A DNA stretch of 64,000 bases, taken from assembly GCF_036588685.1 (NCBI RefSeq), contig NC_086386.1, forward strand, positions 68,322,682 to 68,386,681, given 5' to 3'. The notes under the pieces were generated by a model. It ran no database searches, was not told the origin of the DNA, and was given only the letters and a program-made list of their open reading frames with translations. A program made the translations under genes and the position numbers. Below, piece after piece: positions 12,966-25,653 of the stretch. Each line of letters starts with the position of its first letter. Position 1 is the stretch's first letter. Source of the stretch: Mytilus trossulus. Its lineage: Eukaryota > Mollusca > Bivalvia > Mytilida > Mytilidae.

Positions 12966-13891
12966 ACAATTCAGTGTATCCCTTTTTAAATGTGTCTACT
13001 CCCTTTTCTACATTTATGTTGCCTAGATGACCCGACATTGAGTGAAAAATATGACTAATTCATGAAATATGTATCTCTGTAATTTTTGAAATCGGATTGT
13101 AGTATAAGCAAACTTGGTCGCGCATAAAACAACAGAGACATGTACACTCCATGAATGAGCCCACCACCGGGAATATCACCACCACGGTGAAATGAAATTG
13201 GATAGTAAGTTTGAAGAAAAATCATACTGTTTGCATATATTTGTGTGTATGAAAATTACAGTGAGATAATCACATTCCAAACTGAAAGGGACAACGATAT
13301 GTTTTATCTTCAAAATTACAAGCAATTCTGGACATGGGCCTCCTTTTTGATGGGAGTTGAATATTTTTAAATGATTTTTCTGTTATATTCACCACTTTTC
13401 CTTTAGTTGCACAGAAACGATTCAGGTATATAACATATATATACATACCGTTTTACTAGAACAAAATTGCAGATTAGAATCCAAATCTTTTATCTAAACA
13501 AAACACGTAGATCTATATAGACTGCTCCTTGGGATGAGTTATATATATAAAATATTGATGCTAAATAAATAGTTTATTTTATTTTCTTTCATCCGTTTGA
13601 GGTTTGAGCAATGCGTTATTATCTATTGTTATGCATATTAAAAACGAATTTAAAATATATGTCACTGTAAAATATATTTCATCTCTTTGAAACTCATATT
13701 TTCAAAACATAGTAGATCTTTTTTGATATGTTTGAGGAATATGATAATTTCAGCGTTTTAAATTTTTTTTTTTTTTTTATTGTCTATGTGTTTAAATTCA
13801 GTAGTACACACCGTGTTAAACACAAGGCAACCTGATTAACATTGCATTGATCATTGATTATGTGTATTCGGCTGTTCTATTTTTAATGCAG
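12966..13891. other. Region upstream of the ADCY9-like gene
   Basis: No further coding exon was recognised. The stretch holds a long T run at about 13760-13779 and ends in the acceptor of the candidate 5' exon. No TATA box or CpG-rich promoter was convincing, so the transcription start may lie further upstream. Confidence 0.35.
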
Positions 13892-13967
13892 CCTCCCACC
13901 GGATGATCTCAATCACTCCGCCGCTTGAGACCGACACGATGGATTTACAAAATCTTCTTGCTGCAAG
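13892..13967 (+). other. Candidate 5' non-coding exon of ADCY9 with an upstream ORF
   Basis: The segment lies between a good acceptor (ttctatttttaatgcag) and a good donor (ag/gtaatg). Joined to the acceptor at 14197 it carries a small upstream ORF. ATG at 13903 opens 21 codons here, then Arg and Leu across the junction, and stops at TGA 14202-14204, ahead of the main ATG. Non-coding exon assignment is inference, because conservation cannot be judged. Confidence 0.35.
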
Positions 13968-14248
13968 GTAATGTCAATACTCGTACACACACATCACAAA
14001 AAGTTAAATCATGCGTGAAGGACCTTTAATCTCATAGATTTCCGATTTAATTTTCAAGGTGTTGTGTATTTTAAAGGAAATGGCCGGTACATGGTAAGGT
14101 CAAGTCATGTTTTCCAAACTGTCAAAAAAATATTTACACTATTTAGATTTTTTTAATAATTTTACTGGTGCATAACAAACATGTGTGTATTTTGTAGGTT
14201 GTGACAACATAATGGGATAGTATTCGATTCAATTCTAGTAAAACAAAA

Positions 14249-15683
14249 ATGGCCCAAAACTCTGCACACTATGAGCAGGACAAGGATGCAGTTGAACTGG
14301 ACATCGAATACCAAGCTAGAAATAGAATCACGGGGACTTCCCTTCCAATTAAAAGGGGTTCCTGGCCAATTCTCTTTGAACGTGCATCTGGAAGTTGGTG
14401 GAATCCTAAATTTGATTCTAATGATTTAGAGATAGAACAGTGGAAAAGTTACCTTCCACAGACACGGAAACGATTTCAGTATGCGCTCTTCTATATTATC
14501 ATAGCGTGTATCGCTTGGTGCGTATTCTTTGGCACTACAAGAAGTGATAAGTGGACATATTTTTTAGGCGGAACTTTAGCTCTGTTGGGATTTGTAGCAC
14601 TCATCCTTTGGTTTTCGTACACAACCTTTTATGAAAGGTTTTGTTTATATACTTCAATAATTCTAACTGTTGTGTTGTGTGCAGCAATCCTTGTGCAGTT
14701 TATATATGCACAATCAGATTTGTCAACAATGGGTAGTTTTACTGCATCAATAGAAGTGTTATTAATAATGTATGCAGTATTGCCCATGCCACTATTCGTT
14801 GCCATCGGAATAGGTGTTACACATTCAATATTATATGAAGTTCTCGTCGTGCTTCAGAATAAAGACATGCAGTCTGTAACATTTATTGTTGGCAAAGTTT
14901 TGCTACATTTTTGTATTCATATCATGGGCATTCACATATTTGTTATGTCTCAAGTTACACGTCGTAGTACTTTTTGGAAAATAGGTCAGTCTGTAATGGC
15001 GAAGCGAGATTTACAAATTGAAAAACAGATCAAAGAAAAAATGATCCACTCTCTCATGCCTCCGAAAGTGGCATTGGAAGTGATGGAATCACAGGGTAGT
15101 AACCCAGATGAAGAAGTTGATGATGGGAGAGAGACAAAACATAAGCATCATGAGAAGGGAGAGATCATTTTCAGACCATTTAATATGAGTTCGATGGAAA
15201 ATGTTAGCATTTTGTTTGCTGATATTGTTGGATTTACAAAAATGAGTTCAAATAAAACAGCTGAACATTTGGTAGGTCTCCTGAACGATCTCTTTGGAAG
15301 GTTCGATAAATTGTGCACTCTGTGTGGCTGTGAAAAAATTAGCACATTAGGTGATTGTTACTACTGTGTGTCCGGCTGTCCAGAACCCAAGGCCGATCAT
15401 GCTCAGTGCTGTGTTGAGATGGGGCTTGGCATGATCAAAGCTATAAAGCAATTTGATAAGGATAATAATGAATCAGTCGACATGAGAGTTGGTGTTCATA
15501 CTGGTACCGTTCTCTGTGGTATAGTTGGCACCAGGAGGTTTAAGTTCGATGTATGGTCTAATGATGTCACTCTTGCTAATACCATGGAATCTTCAGGAGT
15601 TCCTGGCAAAATTCATATTTCCGATGCATCATACGATTTTTTAAAAGATGAATATGAAGTTGAAGATGGACCTGATGTTCAAG
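14249..15683 (+). CDS. ADCY9: ADCY9 coding exon 1: N terminus, first membrane domain, C1a catalytic half
   Basis: The exon encodes residues 1-478 and ends after one base of codon 479 at aag/gtaatc. The ATG at 14249 follows an acceptor at 14197 and precedes the ADCY9 N-terminal motif ILFERASGSWWNPKFDS (41-57). About six hydrophobic spans lie between residues 80 and 234, followed by the helical lead-in (QIKEKMIHSLMPPKVA). C1a runs from about 310 to 470. Metal-binding aspartates are Asp325 (FADIVGFT) and Asp369 (LGDCYYC). The C1 side of the forskolin/Gs interface keeps FDVWSNDV (433-440). All expected C1 catalytic landmarks are present, so this half should be active. The open frame continues past the donor to a stop at 15766 that is intronic; only the spliced form rejoins the family alignment. 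Confidence 0.95.
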
Positions 15684-16865
15684 GTAATCAATCACAACAC
15701 AAAAATTTTAATTTGTTTTTGTTTTTGCATGCATGTACATTCTTATTATTTGAGTTCTGTAATTAAGAATCTGGTTCTTATCCTTTGCACTCTTCAGGGG
15801 CTCATCAATAATAGACCACTTTTGTTTAACTGACTCTTGACTCTGGAATTTATGTTTTTTTAACAGGTTACCTTCTCTGTGGTACTCGGTCAAGCAAGAG
15901 CAAAGTATATAAGTAAATTCAATAATTGAATCGGTACAAGTTTAGAGAGTTTGATTGTTTAATTGCTTTCTAAACATACTAAATTATAAGAAAACAATCA
16001 ACTTTCCCCTCAAATTGCACTGATTATATATTTGATTTTGCTTCTTTTGGTTGCTCAAAATTGACCGAGTACCAGGATGTCTTACATTGTACCTTCCGTA
16101 AAATTATACAACCTAGAGTCAAAAGTCAAGTAATCGGGTAATATGAAAATGGACAATTGCAAGTTAGAACTCAATTCAATTAACAGGAATTAATCGAATC
16201 TCTTTTGAGCACATGAAATTTAATTTTTACATTTTAAGACCATGAAGACTGAAACTTGTACATGTATAGCAATGCTTTGAGGAAGTTATTTTCCCAAATG
16301 CCTTATTTTTATGCGCATGTACATTTATATATCAATTTAATACCTGATAACATGTACATTTTTGTATAAAGAAAAGCATATCCCTATATGAAACGGTAAA
16401 CAACACTCATCACCTCATCGTCTTGGTATAATAACGTTTTAGTGATTTTTACTCAAATTTAAAGATCTCTTTATTGGAGGCGTGAATTAACCAATTATGT
16501 TATAAGAATATTAACTATACAGGTACATGTATCCTTCAGACGTCTTTATGTTTGGATTAAAAGGAACAAAATATATACAAGTATAATTAATGAAGTATAT
16601 ACATATATATACTAGCTAGATAGGCAATGGCAATGCAAATAATATATTATATTCATATTAATATAATGAAATAAAATCAAAATTGAAATTAATGCTGACG
16701 TTATAATCGAAGTCTAATACTGTCATTGATCGCTCACTGGACTTATTTGAAGGATGAAGGAGCTTATTTAATTTGAATACTTTTGTAAATTCTAATGATA
16801 ATTTCATTTCATGAACATGTACAATATTTTATGTACTGTATATATATATATGGTTTACTAAAACC

Positions 16866-16915
16866 AAATTGGAGAGTTGTCTCATTGTTACTCATTCCAC
16901 ATCTTCTTATATCAT
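16866..16915 (-). repeat. Terminal fragment of repeat family A/B
   Basis: The 50-bp block 'ttggagagttgtctcattg...ccacatcttctta' matches the ends of the family A and B copies. It is too short to assign to one of them. Confidence 0.6.
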
Positions 16916-17494
16916 GTATATAGATCTATATATATATTATATATTCAGTGCTGCACCAAATAACTGAATAATGTAGAACTTTTACTTCAAATTGTAACTT
17001 ACATATATATATCTATAGATCAAATGTAAAACATCTCAATAATAGTCACCGTTCTATCCCACGAGGGAAATGGATTGTTACAAGTAAATGATACATGTAC
17101 ACAGTAAATAAATTATATAAACCAAATGTATATATACATGATATATATACGAGTCTAAATTGAAAACTACGTTCAAACCTATGATTGCGTTGGATAAAAA
17201 CCGCAATTTTTATACGTGTGCATGTCAAACAAATTTCGTTGTAGAAGGGTCTAAAAACAGCACAAACAACATTTTCCAAAAGACCAACAAAGTGAAAAAA
17301 GTATATTTAAACAAAACGCATTTGACTAACAGGTCGAACAACTGATGTCCTTTAACCCTGCTGACTGCCATTCGCGACTGCCAAATAAAATTGATCACAA
17401 GATGTAACAAACTGGATCTTAATATAAATTTAATACGTCATAGAAAAAAAAATTGTTAACTTGTGGCCACGATGTTGCGCCACAAACATTCGGT

Positions 17495-17600
17495 GTCAAT
17501 ATTTCTTTAGTACACCAGATCTAGATTTCGACAATATATGTCTCTTCAGTGATGTTAGGGATCGAAACGGTATTTGGAAGGCCATATAATTTACTCTCAA
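17495..17600 (+). repeat. Dispersed repeat family E, fragment
   Basis: 'tagtacaccaga', 'atttcgacaatatatgtctc' and 'ttcagtgatg' match copies at 27775-27955 and 39703-39790. Confidence 0.5.
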
Positions 17601-17704
17601 TTTAAGATTGACTATTGAATTTAAGAGTCAATATAGGATGAACGGATCATATAAACCGGAGGGAAAGTATGATACATGCTCAAACAAAAAATATATATAT
17701 AGGA

Positions 17705-17822
17705 GTCTAAATATATATATATTCCCTTCATTGAAGACCCATTGGTGGCCTTCGGCTGTTGTCTGCTCTATGGTCAGGTTGTTGTCGCTTTGATACATTC
17801 ACCATTTCCTTTCTCAATTTTA
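17705..17822 (-). repeat. Dispersed repeat family D
   Basis: 'ttgaagacccattggtggcc', 'ctgctctatggtcaggttgt' and 'catttcctttctcaatttta' recur at 18088-18300. The small ORF here is not a gene. Confidence 0.65.
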
Positions 17823-18087
17823 TATATTGTCTGGAAAAAATACCCTCCACCCCTTTAAACTTGAACATGTTGAAATGAATAATTAAAAGTCAGAGACACA
17901 AACACAGATAAAATGCTTTACTTCATGTACTTGAGACAGATACATGTACACCAGTTGGTTGGAACAGACTTCAACTAGTTTTGTTCTGTTAATGCTGCTA
18001 CTTCTATATATCTTTTCTCTGTCATGTATGTCATGTCTGTTTAAGTTCGTAAAAATGATTAAAACATGTACAAAATGTATTTAATAA

Positions 18088-18300
18088 AATGTGTCAAAGA
18101 GACAACAACCCAACCAAAAAGCAGAAAAACAGCCAAAGACCAACAATGGGTCTTCAATACAGCAAGAAAATCTCGCACCCAGAGGAGTGCTTATTAGCTG
18201 GCCCTTTAACAAAAATATGTTGCTGACCTGCTGCTGTTATCTGCTCTATGGTCAGGTTGTTGACTCTTTCACAGATTCCGCATTTTCATTCTCACTTTTA
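18088..18300. repeat. Two family D copies joined in inverted orientation
   Basis: The left part reads 'gtcaaagagacaacaaccca...caatgggtcttcaat'. The right part reads 'gctctatggtcaggttgttg...cattctcacttt'. These are the two strands of the same family facing each other. The 71-codon frame spanning them is an artefact. Confidence 0.65.
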
Positions 18301-19065
18301 GTATAATCAGTATTGCTTTTTTTGTTGAAAAAAAATCACATTTTTTCAATACAACTATTACAAGTTTGGTATGATCAAGGTAAAAATCTGTTTTGGTCAA
18401 ATTGAAACAGTACAGCTTTAATTAAGGTTATAAAACGTTTTAATTTATCAAATGTTTTAACAAAATGTATAAAGTTTTAATTTGAGAATATTGAAAACCG
18501 TTTTTTTTTCATTTGGCATTGAATATTCTCAGAAAAATTCTAGAACTATAGTATACATTACCATGATTCCATGTAGAAATATGTTATACATGTATATGTG
18601 TCCATTATTATATTTGAAAATTTATTTTTCCTACATATAATTGATTTTAATAGGAGTACTTGTACGATTGTATATTATATATATATATATACAAATGTGC
18701 ATTGTATATGTACATTTTACAATTGCATTAATTGGATGACTAAGAACTACAAGTACATGTATGAACATAATGTTACTATTTGTTTTGATAGTATTGTTGT
18801 ATTAATTCATACTCAGATCAAAGAAATTTAGATCTCATCAATAGTCCATGCCATTTTAATACAAAATGTTTTGCAAACATAAATAACTGCAAGGTCTGGT
18901 TTTAAAATACATTATGTAGGTATTCAGTTATATGAAATTCATAGTATAATGATAAACAAGGAATCATGTTTAAAATCTTTTCTTATTCAAGTACATGTAC
19001 ATGTCATTTGAATTTGTACATCATAACTTAATTGTATAAATGTCAGAATTTAATAATTCCTTCTG

Positions 19066-19318
19066 TAAGGCCATAAAAAAGATTATGTTTGTTTGCCCTA
19101 ACCCTACCTACCCCAAAAAAGCTGCCTACTCAAATTCTTTTTATTGTCCTGATGTGATTTTTTTTTTTTAATCAGATGGAGACTAAAATTTTAACATTTG
19201 AAGCTTTAATTTCTATATGTCGAAAATGCCTTCGGTACCTACCTTGTAACCACTGTTTCAAGTTTTCAACCTTAGGGTAGGGTTTGGACAAACCAAAATA
19301 TTTTTGAGTGTGGCCTAA
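19066..19318. repeat. MITE-like element with 'taaggcc' inverted ends
   Basis: Left end 'taaggccataaaa...tgtttgccctaaccctacc' faces right end 'ggtagggtttggacaaacca...gtggcctaa'. The inverted repeats are imperfect over about 45 bp, and the element is about 253 bp. It is related in design and in several blocks to the element at 54264-54516. Confidence 0.7.
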
Positions 19319-20061
19319 ATTATAATTAGTTATTTTTTTCTGTGTTTAAAGAAAGAAACAAAGCTAAAATATTAGTTGTATGTGGCCTGAAACATGAAAC
19401 ATTTATCTTCTTGTCCTAACCATGCATCATCAATTAAAGTTATGTTTTATCATAATTCCTCCTGTGGTTGATTAGTATAGATTTGTATGCATTATTGAAC
19501 TGACCATGGCCTGTCAAGAGGTCTTCACCATCTTGGACAAAAGGGAGACAAAGAGGAAGCTTCATTGCTTCTACAATGTATCACATCCAAAGAATTTCTA
19601 TAATCAGGTCATGAATAGTTCTTATTACAGATTATATTCAATATCTTAATAAGATTCTATGGTTCTCCATGATTGGACATATGTGGGAAAGTCACTGACC
19701 TTCTCGACTGATCGGACTTGGTGGGATGTTATTGTTCACCGTAAAGTGATGAAAAGACTGTTGCTTTTGTTACCGAATTGAAGTGTTGACAAAACCCCTA
19801 AGAAACTTATTTTGAATCAAGGACAAGTTATTGATGAGATGAATGTAGCAGACCAATTATATATAGGTTTTATACAGATGCTTTTACATTGATTTTCTGT
19901 CTGAAAGGCTAGTAAAAGATAAGATTAAGTGAAGCTGTAATTGACAGGGTTTTTAACATTCTCAAAATCTCTTTAAAAAGTCAGTCTTTATTACGTCCCA
20001 GGCAACCAAGTTAAGTAGAGGCACAATAATGTTTTAGACCTGACCATCTAGTTGTCAACAT

Positions 20062-20228
20062 CAGAGGCGGATTTAGGGGGGGGCCAAGGGCCCCCCCCCC
20101 CCCCCCCCCCCTTTTTGGGAAAAAAATTGGTTGCTTATATAGGGAATCACTGAAGCATGACTGGAGCGGGCCCCCTCTTAGTTCAGTCAGTAGGCCCCCA
20201 CTTATGAAAATTTCTAGATCCGCCACTG
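20062..20228. repeat. hAT-like MITE with 'cagNggcggat' ends
   Basis: The ends cagaggcggattta and tagatccgccactg are inverted repeats. The interior carries a long G run followed by a long C run (about 20076-20112). Similar copies are at 57932-58082 (complete) and 57285-57420 (partial). The open frame on the - strand is a by-product. Confidence 0.75.
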
Positions 20229-20509
20229 AACATGTTATTGTTGTCTTGATAGCACATTCATTTCTTGTGAGATTGCTGTCAGATTTGATTGAGTGTTTGC
20301 ACATACTATGAAATCATTATAATCGTAGGATACCAATTTTCATGGATGCTATTGGTAAAGATAAAACTAAAATGTTTCAACTAATTTCAATTTTCTAAAT
20401 GTTCTATTTACTTTGGCAAATCCATAACTTTAACATATATCCACCAAAGTACAAGGTTTTCTCAAAAAATATTTGGTACACATAGAAATAAATGAATCCC
20501 CAGTACATG

Positions 20510-20722
20510 TACTGTAGATTCATTTATTTTCGAGCATAGCAATTTTTTGTGGTTTAAGGACAATTTACATGTACATGGATATTTGATTTTGTGGCTTTGT
20601 TGAAGTCTGCATACAAGCCTATAGGAAATCTTTCATTTGTTGAACTTATAATTTCGTGGTTCACCTATACTAAGGTTATCCACAAAATTTGGTATTCAAC
20701 GAATAATAATGAATCCACAGTA
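20510..20722. repeat. MITE with 15-bp ends tactgtagattcatt / aatgaatccacagta
   Basis: Fifteen-base terminal inverted repeats with one mismatch bound a 213-bp AT-rich element. Partial copies lie at 165-276, 3731-3910, 21568-21676 and 38955-39045. Just outside its left end, 'aatgaatccccagtac' is another inverted copy of the terminus, so two ends meet head to head around 20508. Confidence 0.75.
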
Positions 20723-21362
20723 TGCACTTTCACTTTGAAAAAAAATCTCAATACTATTTTCTATTTTTTTTTTTAGTGGATATGAGTTGTAACATGTGAT
20801 TGTTGAACATTTTGTTGCAATCAGCTTGAACAAGACCAATCAAGTTCTAACAGTAATGCCTCTCAAATCCATTAATTTTCTTATAATAAATTGGTGATCG
20901 CTGTATAAATATTTGGTTTGATTTTCACACTTGAAGTACTGTTTGGTTTTGGTTTTATGTAAATAAATTGTATTGCCTTGTTTTCAGATTGTTAAGTCAA
21001 TCATGTAAAATTTTTAATCCCTTAATATTTCTGACTATATTCATGATATTAATACATGTGTGACATTATAACTAAAATATTATGTAGACTTTCAATTAGA
21101 TTTAAACTTATAAGGTTTTAAAAGGTTCTAAGAATAACACTTATCCCGTCTGCTCTAACTTCATCTAACTAACATTTGTCCTGATTTTAAAATTTTCACA
21201 TTTCTGCCGTTAAGCAGGTTATTTTAATGCAGAATTATCAAATGTAACATCTATATGAAAATAGAAATGTTACACTTATCATTTATTCTATATTCAGATA
21301 CAGTTAAACTATATGTAGTTTTAATTTCTAAATGTATTTCAATAGATACATATATAAATTAG

Positions 21363-21490
21363 GCTGTTCATTTTCTTGTTTGAATTGTTTTACATTTGTC
21401 ATTTTGGGGTCTTTTATACATGTGTACAATGCAGCTTGCTGTGTTGTACAGGTTTTGTTCATTGTTGAAGGCTTTACATTGACATGAAAT
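21363..21490 (-). repeat. Family A fragment
   Basis: 'ttcttgtttgaattgtttta', 'tcattttggggtctttta' and 'tttgttcattgttgaaggc' match the middle of family A. Confidence 0.6.
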
Positions 21491-21567
21491 ATTGCCAAAT
21501 TGATATATTTTGCTTTGTGTATATTCATGGATATTAAGATACATTGTTTTGGCAAATTTATGCATTC

Positions 21568-21676
21568 ATTCCTTTAAAAAATCTGTATTTCGTTGAACAT
21601 TTAAATTCATGGTTCCTTTGTACCCACGAAATCCACAAAAATTGGTATCCAACAAATATTAATGAATCCACAGTAT
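21568..21676 (+). repeat. MITE partial copy, 'aatgaatccacagta' end
   Basis: 'atttcgttgaacatttaaattcatggtt', here cited only as its start 'atttcgttgaac', and the end 'aatgaatccacagta' match the 20510-20722 element. Confidence 0.6.
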
Positions 21677-23015
21677 TCAATTCAAAAAACGATGCAATTT
21701 AGAAAAAACCCAGCACACCCACTTCAATAAAATAAGATACAAGATGTCCTGATATAATGGCATTAAACTATTCAGTAAATGAATCTGTATATTTCTGTCT
21801 CATTAGGCAGCTTATAGAAGTCAATGGAAGTATACATTAAGTCTCATTAAAGAAAAAGCTTTTGTTTTATATTTCTATATTTACATTTATATAAATGTCA
21901 AATAAGGAAGTAATATTGTAAATCTTATAAATGTAATTATTTTGTCTGTCTGAAGACAATTTGATTGCTTAAAGTAATATTTAGCTCCAGACCAACCAGG
22001 CCTAAAAGGTTATTGTACATGAACAATTGCCGTCAAGTGGTAGGCGTTGTCTGTCTATAGCTAATTTACTAATGTTATATTGAAAAGTTAACTTAAGGTT
22101 TCGACAATGACCAACTCAACAGTCCTTGTTCTTGTTATTTGAAGTATGTGTCAAAATGTCGAAACACTGAGTCCTCTCAAATTTAACCTAGGATTTCGTA
22201 TAAATAATGAATAGACTCAAAACTCAATTTTCCTAGGTTAATCCGTTAATCCAACTCTGACCAATATTCCTACCATTGGTGGCATGTTGTGAGGGTCTAT
22301 GCATTTAGCTCTTTTATATATAAATATCAATTATTTACTAAATAAAATGATTTTAAAGTTGAGGTCAAAATTATTGATTTACAAATGAGCACAATGTAAT
22401 TTAGACAGAATTAACTATTGTTTGTCTTGTATGTATCAATAGTAGCACATGTTTCAAAATGGTAACAGGTTTTCTTCATACCAGTAGTAGTGACTTTATA
22501 TGTTATATTTAAAATAATAGTTATCTGTACTGTCATAAAAGTAAGAAAAGAGCCTGGGACAAACATAAAACTTTCATAAAACTCAAATATGTATATAAAA
22601 TGATATACATGTATATATACATTTGTATAACAATTAAAGTTTTCAACAAACAGTTCACCAAGAGTTTATTGGACTCAGATTTATTCCTCAAGGAGACATG
22701 TATGATTATGTCAACAGCCAGATTTATGTAGTACTATTCAGGGATGGGGGTCCCCTTAGAATTTAGAGTTAGGAAACTGTATATTGACCAAAAATTTGGC
22801 TGTAACTTTACATACAGATAATCATACTACATAAGGGGGGCATCTGGATGCACCCTATTTAAATATGCACATTGGGAGTGGACACAAGCTTTGCAATACT
22901 TTTAGCTTTTCCTCAATGCTCACCCTATAAACTGGACAAGGTGCAGCAGTTTCTTTTGCAACATCATACTACATCTTACAAAAGACTTTTTTCATAATAC
23001 TGACTTTTTACTCAA

Positions 23016-23318
23016 TTTTTATGCCCCACTTACGATAGTAGAGGGGCATTATGTTTTCTGGTCTGTGCATCTGTTCTTCTGTCCGTTCGTCCGTCCATTC
23101 GTCCGTCTGTCCCACTTCAGGTTAAAGTTTTTTGGTCAAGGTAGTTTTTAATGAAGTTGAAGTCCAATCAACTTTAAACTTAGTTCACATGTTACCTATG
23201 ATACGATCTTTCTAATTTTAATGCCAAATTAGAGTTTTTATCCCAATGTCACAGACCACTGAACATAGAAAATGAAAGTGCGAGTGGGGCATATGTGTAC
23301 TGAGGACACATTATTGTT
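23016..23318 (+). repeat. Dispersed repeat family F ('tatgcccca')
   Basis: About 300 bp running from 'tttttatgcccca' through 'ggggcattatgttttctgg', 'ttgaagtccaatcaacttt', 'ctttctaattttaatgcc' and 'tgaacatagaaaatga' to 'gacacattattgtt'. The other copies at 25141-25310, 26146-26424 and 40753-41020 are in the same orientation. Confidence 0.85.
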
Positions 23319-24061
23319 ATTTATAAAAGCATATAAACATTTTTTATCAACTTTAATAGACAAAGTTTGGGAACTGGGTGGAAACGGTTGTCATTGTAAA
23401 TACAGTAAATGTGTTGGAAACAATTTCACTCACTGGAACGGTTAATGTTGCAGTTAAACAAAAGTAACAAAATGTAATACTTAGAAGGAACTATATCAGG
23501 GTGATTCATTAAACATGTGGGCTATTTAGTTTTTACCTAGCTAGAAAACTGATAATGCAGAAATCTTCAAAGTTGAGTGTTTTCGTCAGACTATGCTAAA
23601 ATCATGTAATTATAAACTGTTGTCAATTTGTCTGACTGGAATGCAAAAAATATCCAGGAAAGAATTGTAAGTCAGATTGTTATAAATGAAAATCCAAATA
23701 TCTTCAGAGCAAATGTATTAAAAGATTTTTGAGTCTTTTAAAATTATCATGAGTTACTGGCCCTTCATGCACTTTTAGCAATGAATGTTTAAATTCTATA
23801 TACACATGTTTATGGTTTCAAACATTGAAATTGAAATCTAATCCTTACATACTAGTCTATTTGTTTGGCCTAATCCAGAAAACCAGGGTAAAAAGCTAGT
23901 CAGAGTGATATAGTTAATCAATACTATACCAGTACAAATGTTTTCTATATTATTGACATATCCACGTCTATTTATAGAAGCAATTTATTATTGAATTGAT
24001 AAATATTGACTTTTGTTTAGTAAATCTAGATAATTGTAAATGTATTCAAATAATGATGTAC

Positions 24062-24127
24062 TTGAATGGAGAACACTTGCCCCTGATCAAGAAGTTGAAT
24101 GGAGAACACTTGCCCCTGATCAAGAAG
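24062..24127. repeat. 33-bp exact tandem duplication
   Basis: The unit ttgaatggagaacac...gatcaagaag occurs twice in direct contact without a mismatch, indicating a recent event. Confidence 0.95.
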
Positions 24128-24188
24128 TTATAGATTTGACCTGAGATACTATTATATAGGGCTTAGGATTCTGGTTTCTTTTGGCATA

Positions 24189-24480
24189 AACAGGCTATTA
24201 TTTCAACTTGGAATAATTTTTATTATGATCAATTATCATATGGAATTTGCATAATTTCTTGTGCTTGATTTTTTTTTTTTAAATTCCATGTTTATTCTTA
24301 ATTTTAATGTTCTATTACAAAGAGGAATGCATATATATGTACTGTGCCGTGCACAACATTATCTATACAAAATACATTGCAATGCTTAAAAAATTATGAT
24401 GCAGAATAAACGTGAATTTCATTAAAAATTTCGAGCACAAGAAATTATGCAAATTCCATAATTGAAAATAATAGCCTGTT
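24189..24480. repeat. MITE with long terminal inverted repeats (292 bp)
   Basis: Left arm starts 'aacaggctattattt' and contains 'tggaatttgcataatttctt', 'gtgctt' and 'catgtttattct'. The right arm carries the complements 'agaataaacgtg', 'gagcacaagaaattatgcaa' and 'aaataatagcctgtt'. The arms are about 100 bp with small differences. There is no transposase frame. Confidence 0.85.
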
Positions 24481-24527
24481 ATATATATACATTCTATTTC
24501 CACTGTGTTATCTGCTGGGTCTTGTTT

Positions 24528-24571
24528 AGCACCATGGTACAATGAAGACTTATGATTTTACCATGGTGCTA
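24528..24571. repeat. Short inverted repeat 'tagcaccatggta'
   Basis: tagcaccatggta and its exact complement taccatggtgcta are separated by 18 bases and form a compact hairpin. Confidence 0.8.
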
Positions 24572-25140
24572 ATTAATTAATCAGATTTATAAAAGAATGC
24601 ATATTAATGTGATACTGAAATCTCATGGTGTTTTTTACTAGCTCAGACTCAGCAGAGTATTTCAATACTGACAGTGTCAACAAGTTTCATTTATGGTTGA
24701 AATTTTCCATGCTTAATTTTGTGTTTTGGTTAAAATGTTTCATTTAGTAAATGTTAATAAATCTCGAATTAGGAATCTTAAAGCTAAAAAAAATGCCAGA
24801 GATATTCAAATTGCATTTTATATAAAATAAAAAATGTAGAATACAAATTTGTGTATGTGTTGAGTTTGTATTGGCACTGTATATATAACAGATGTTTTGA
24901 TAGTTGAGACAGAAATTGGACCAGACAAGTTGAGATGATTTATCTTCTAAACTGCTGTCTCTCTGACATCACAATTACTGATAGCAATATATATACATTT
25001 GTATGTCATAGCAGTATGGTAATACATTTGACATCAACCCAAAATTACACAGCAACTGCAACCAACAATTGATATGTATACTATCTGAATAACAAGATGA
25101 ACAATGAATGTTTTTGGCCATTTGTACACTCTCATAGTTT

Positions 25141-25310
25141 TTGATGAAGTTGAAGTCCAATCAACTTTAAACTTGGTACACATGTTCCCTATGATATATT
25201 CTTTCTAATTTTAATGCCAAACTAGAGATTTGACCCCATTTTTACGGTCAACTGAACATAAAAAATATAAGGGGGATGGGGCATCCATGTACTATGGACA
25301 CATTCTTGTT
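25141..25310 (+). repeat. Family F, 5'-truncated copy
   Basis: It begins inside the family at 'gatgaagttgaagtccaatc' and reaches the normal end 'ggacacattcttgtt'. Confidence 0.8.
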
Positions 25311-25653
25311 CATGTCTATCTTTGTCAATTTATCTATGAAATGCAGTCAAGGTCATTCATACATCAACATTTTCTACCTGTAAAAAGAGTTCATATTTTA
25401 AATAAAAAACATTTTAGAATGAAAATTCACCAATAAAAAGAATAATGGTGAAAGTTTTTATACAACAGACTTAGACCATCGACTTGAATATCAGCATGCC
25501 CTAGTAAAAAATATTCTTGCTGACAAAGTCAATAAGAAAAGATGCCATTATTGTATAAATCTTAGGATAATGTTGAATGCATTATTTAGCTTATGTAATC
25601 AAATTTCATCCTTATAGATATTGTCATTGATTATGAGTTATTTTTGATTTCAG

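Larger units (their letters stand above)
15684..25653 (+). other. ADCY9 intron 1 (9.97 kb)
   Basis: This is a phase-1 intron from gtaatc to atttcag. It holds no recognisable gene. It carries fragments of repeat families A, D, E and F, several MITE-like elements listed separately, many (TA)n runs and two short tandem duplications. Confidence 0.8.

Noticed and set aside
15684-15766. Extension of the ADCY9 exon 1 frame to a stop at 15766
   Set aside because: The conserved C1a sequence continues in phase at 25654; the 15684 side begins with a good donor and then codes low-complexity sequence.
19490-19870. Possible decayed transposase or other protein remnant
   Set aside because: Some stretches look less AT-biased, but no frame or motif could be followed.
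20011-20304. 97-codon - strand frame with Gly-rich run
   Set aside because: It is the translation of the G/C-run body of the hAT-like MITE.
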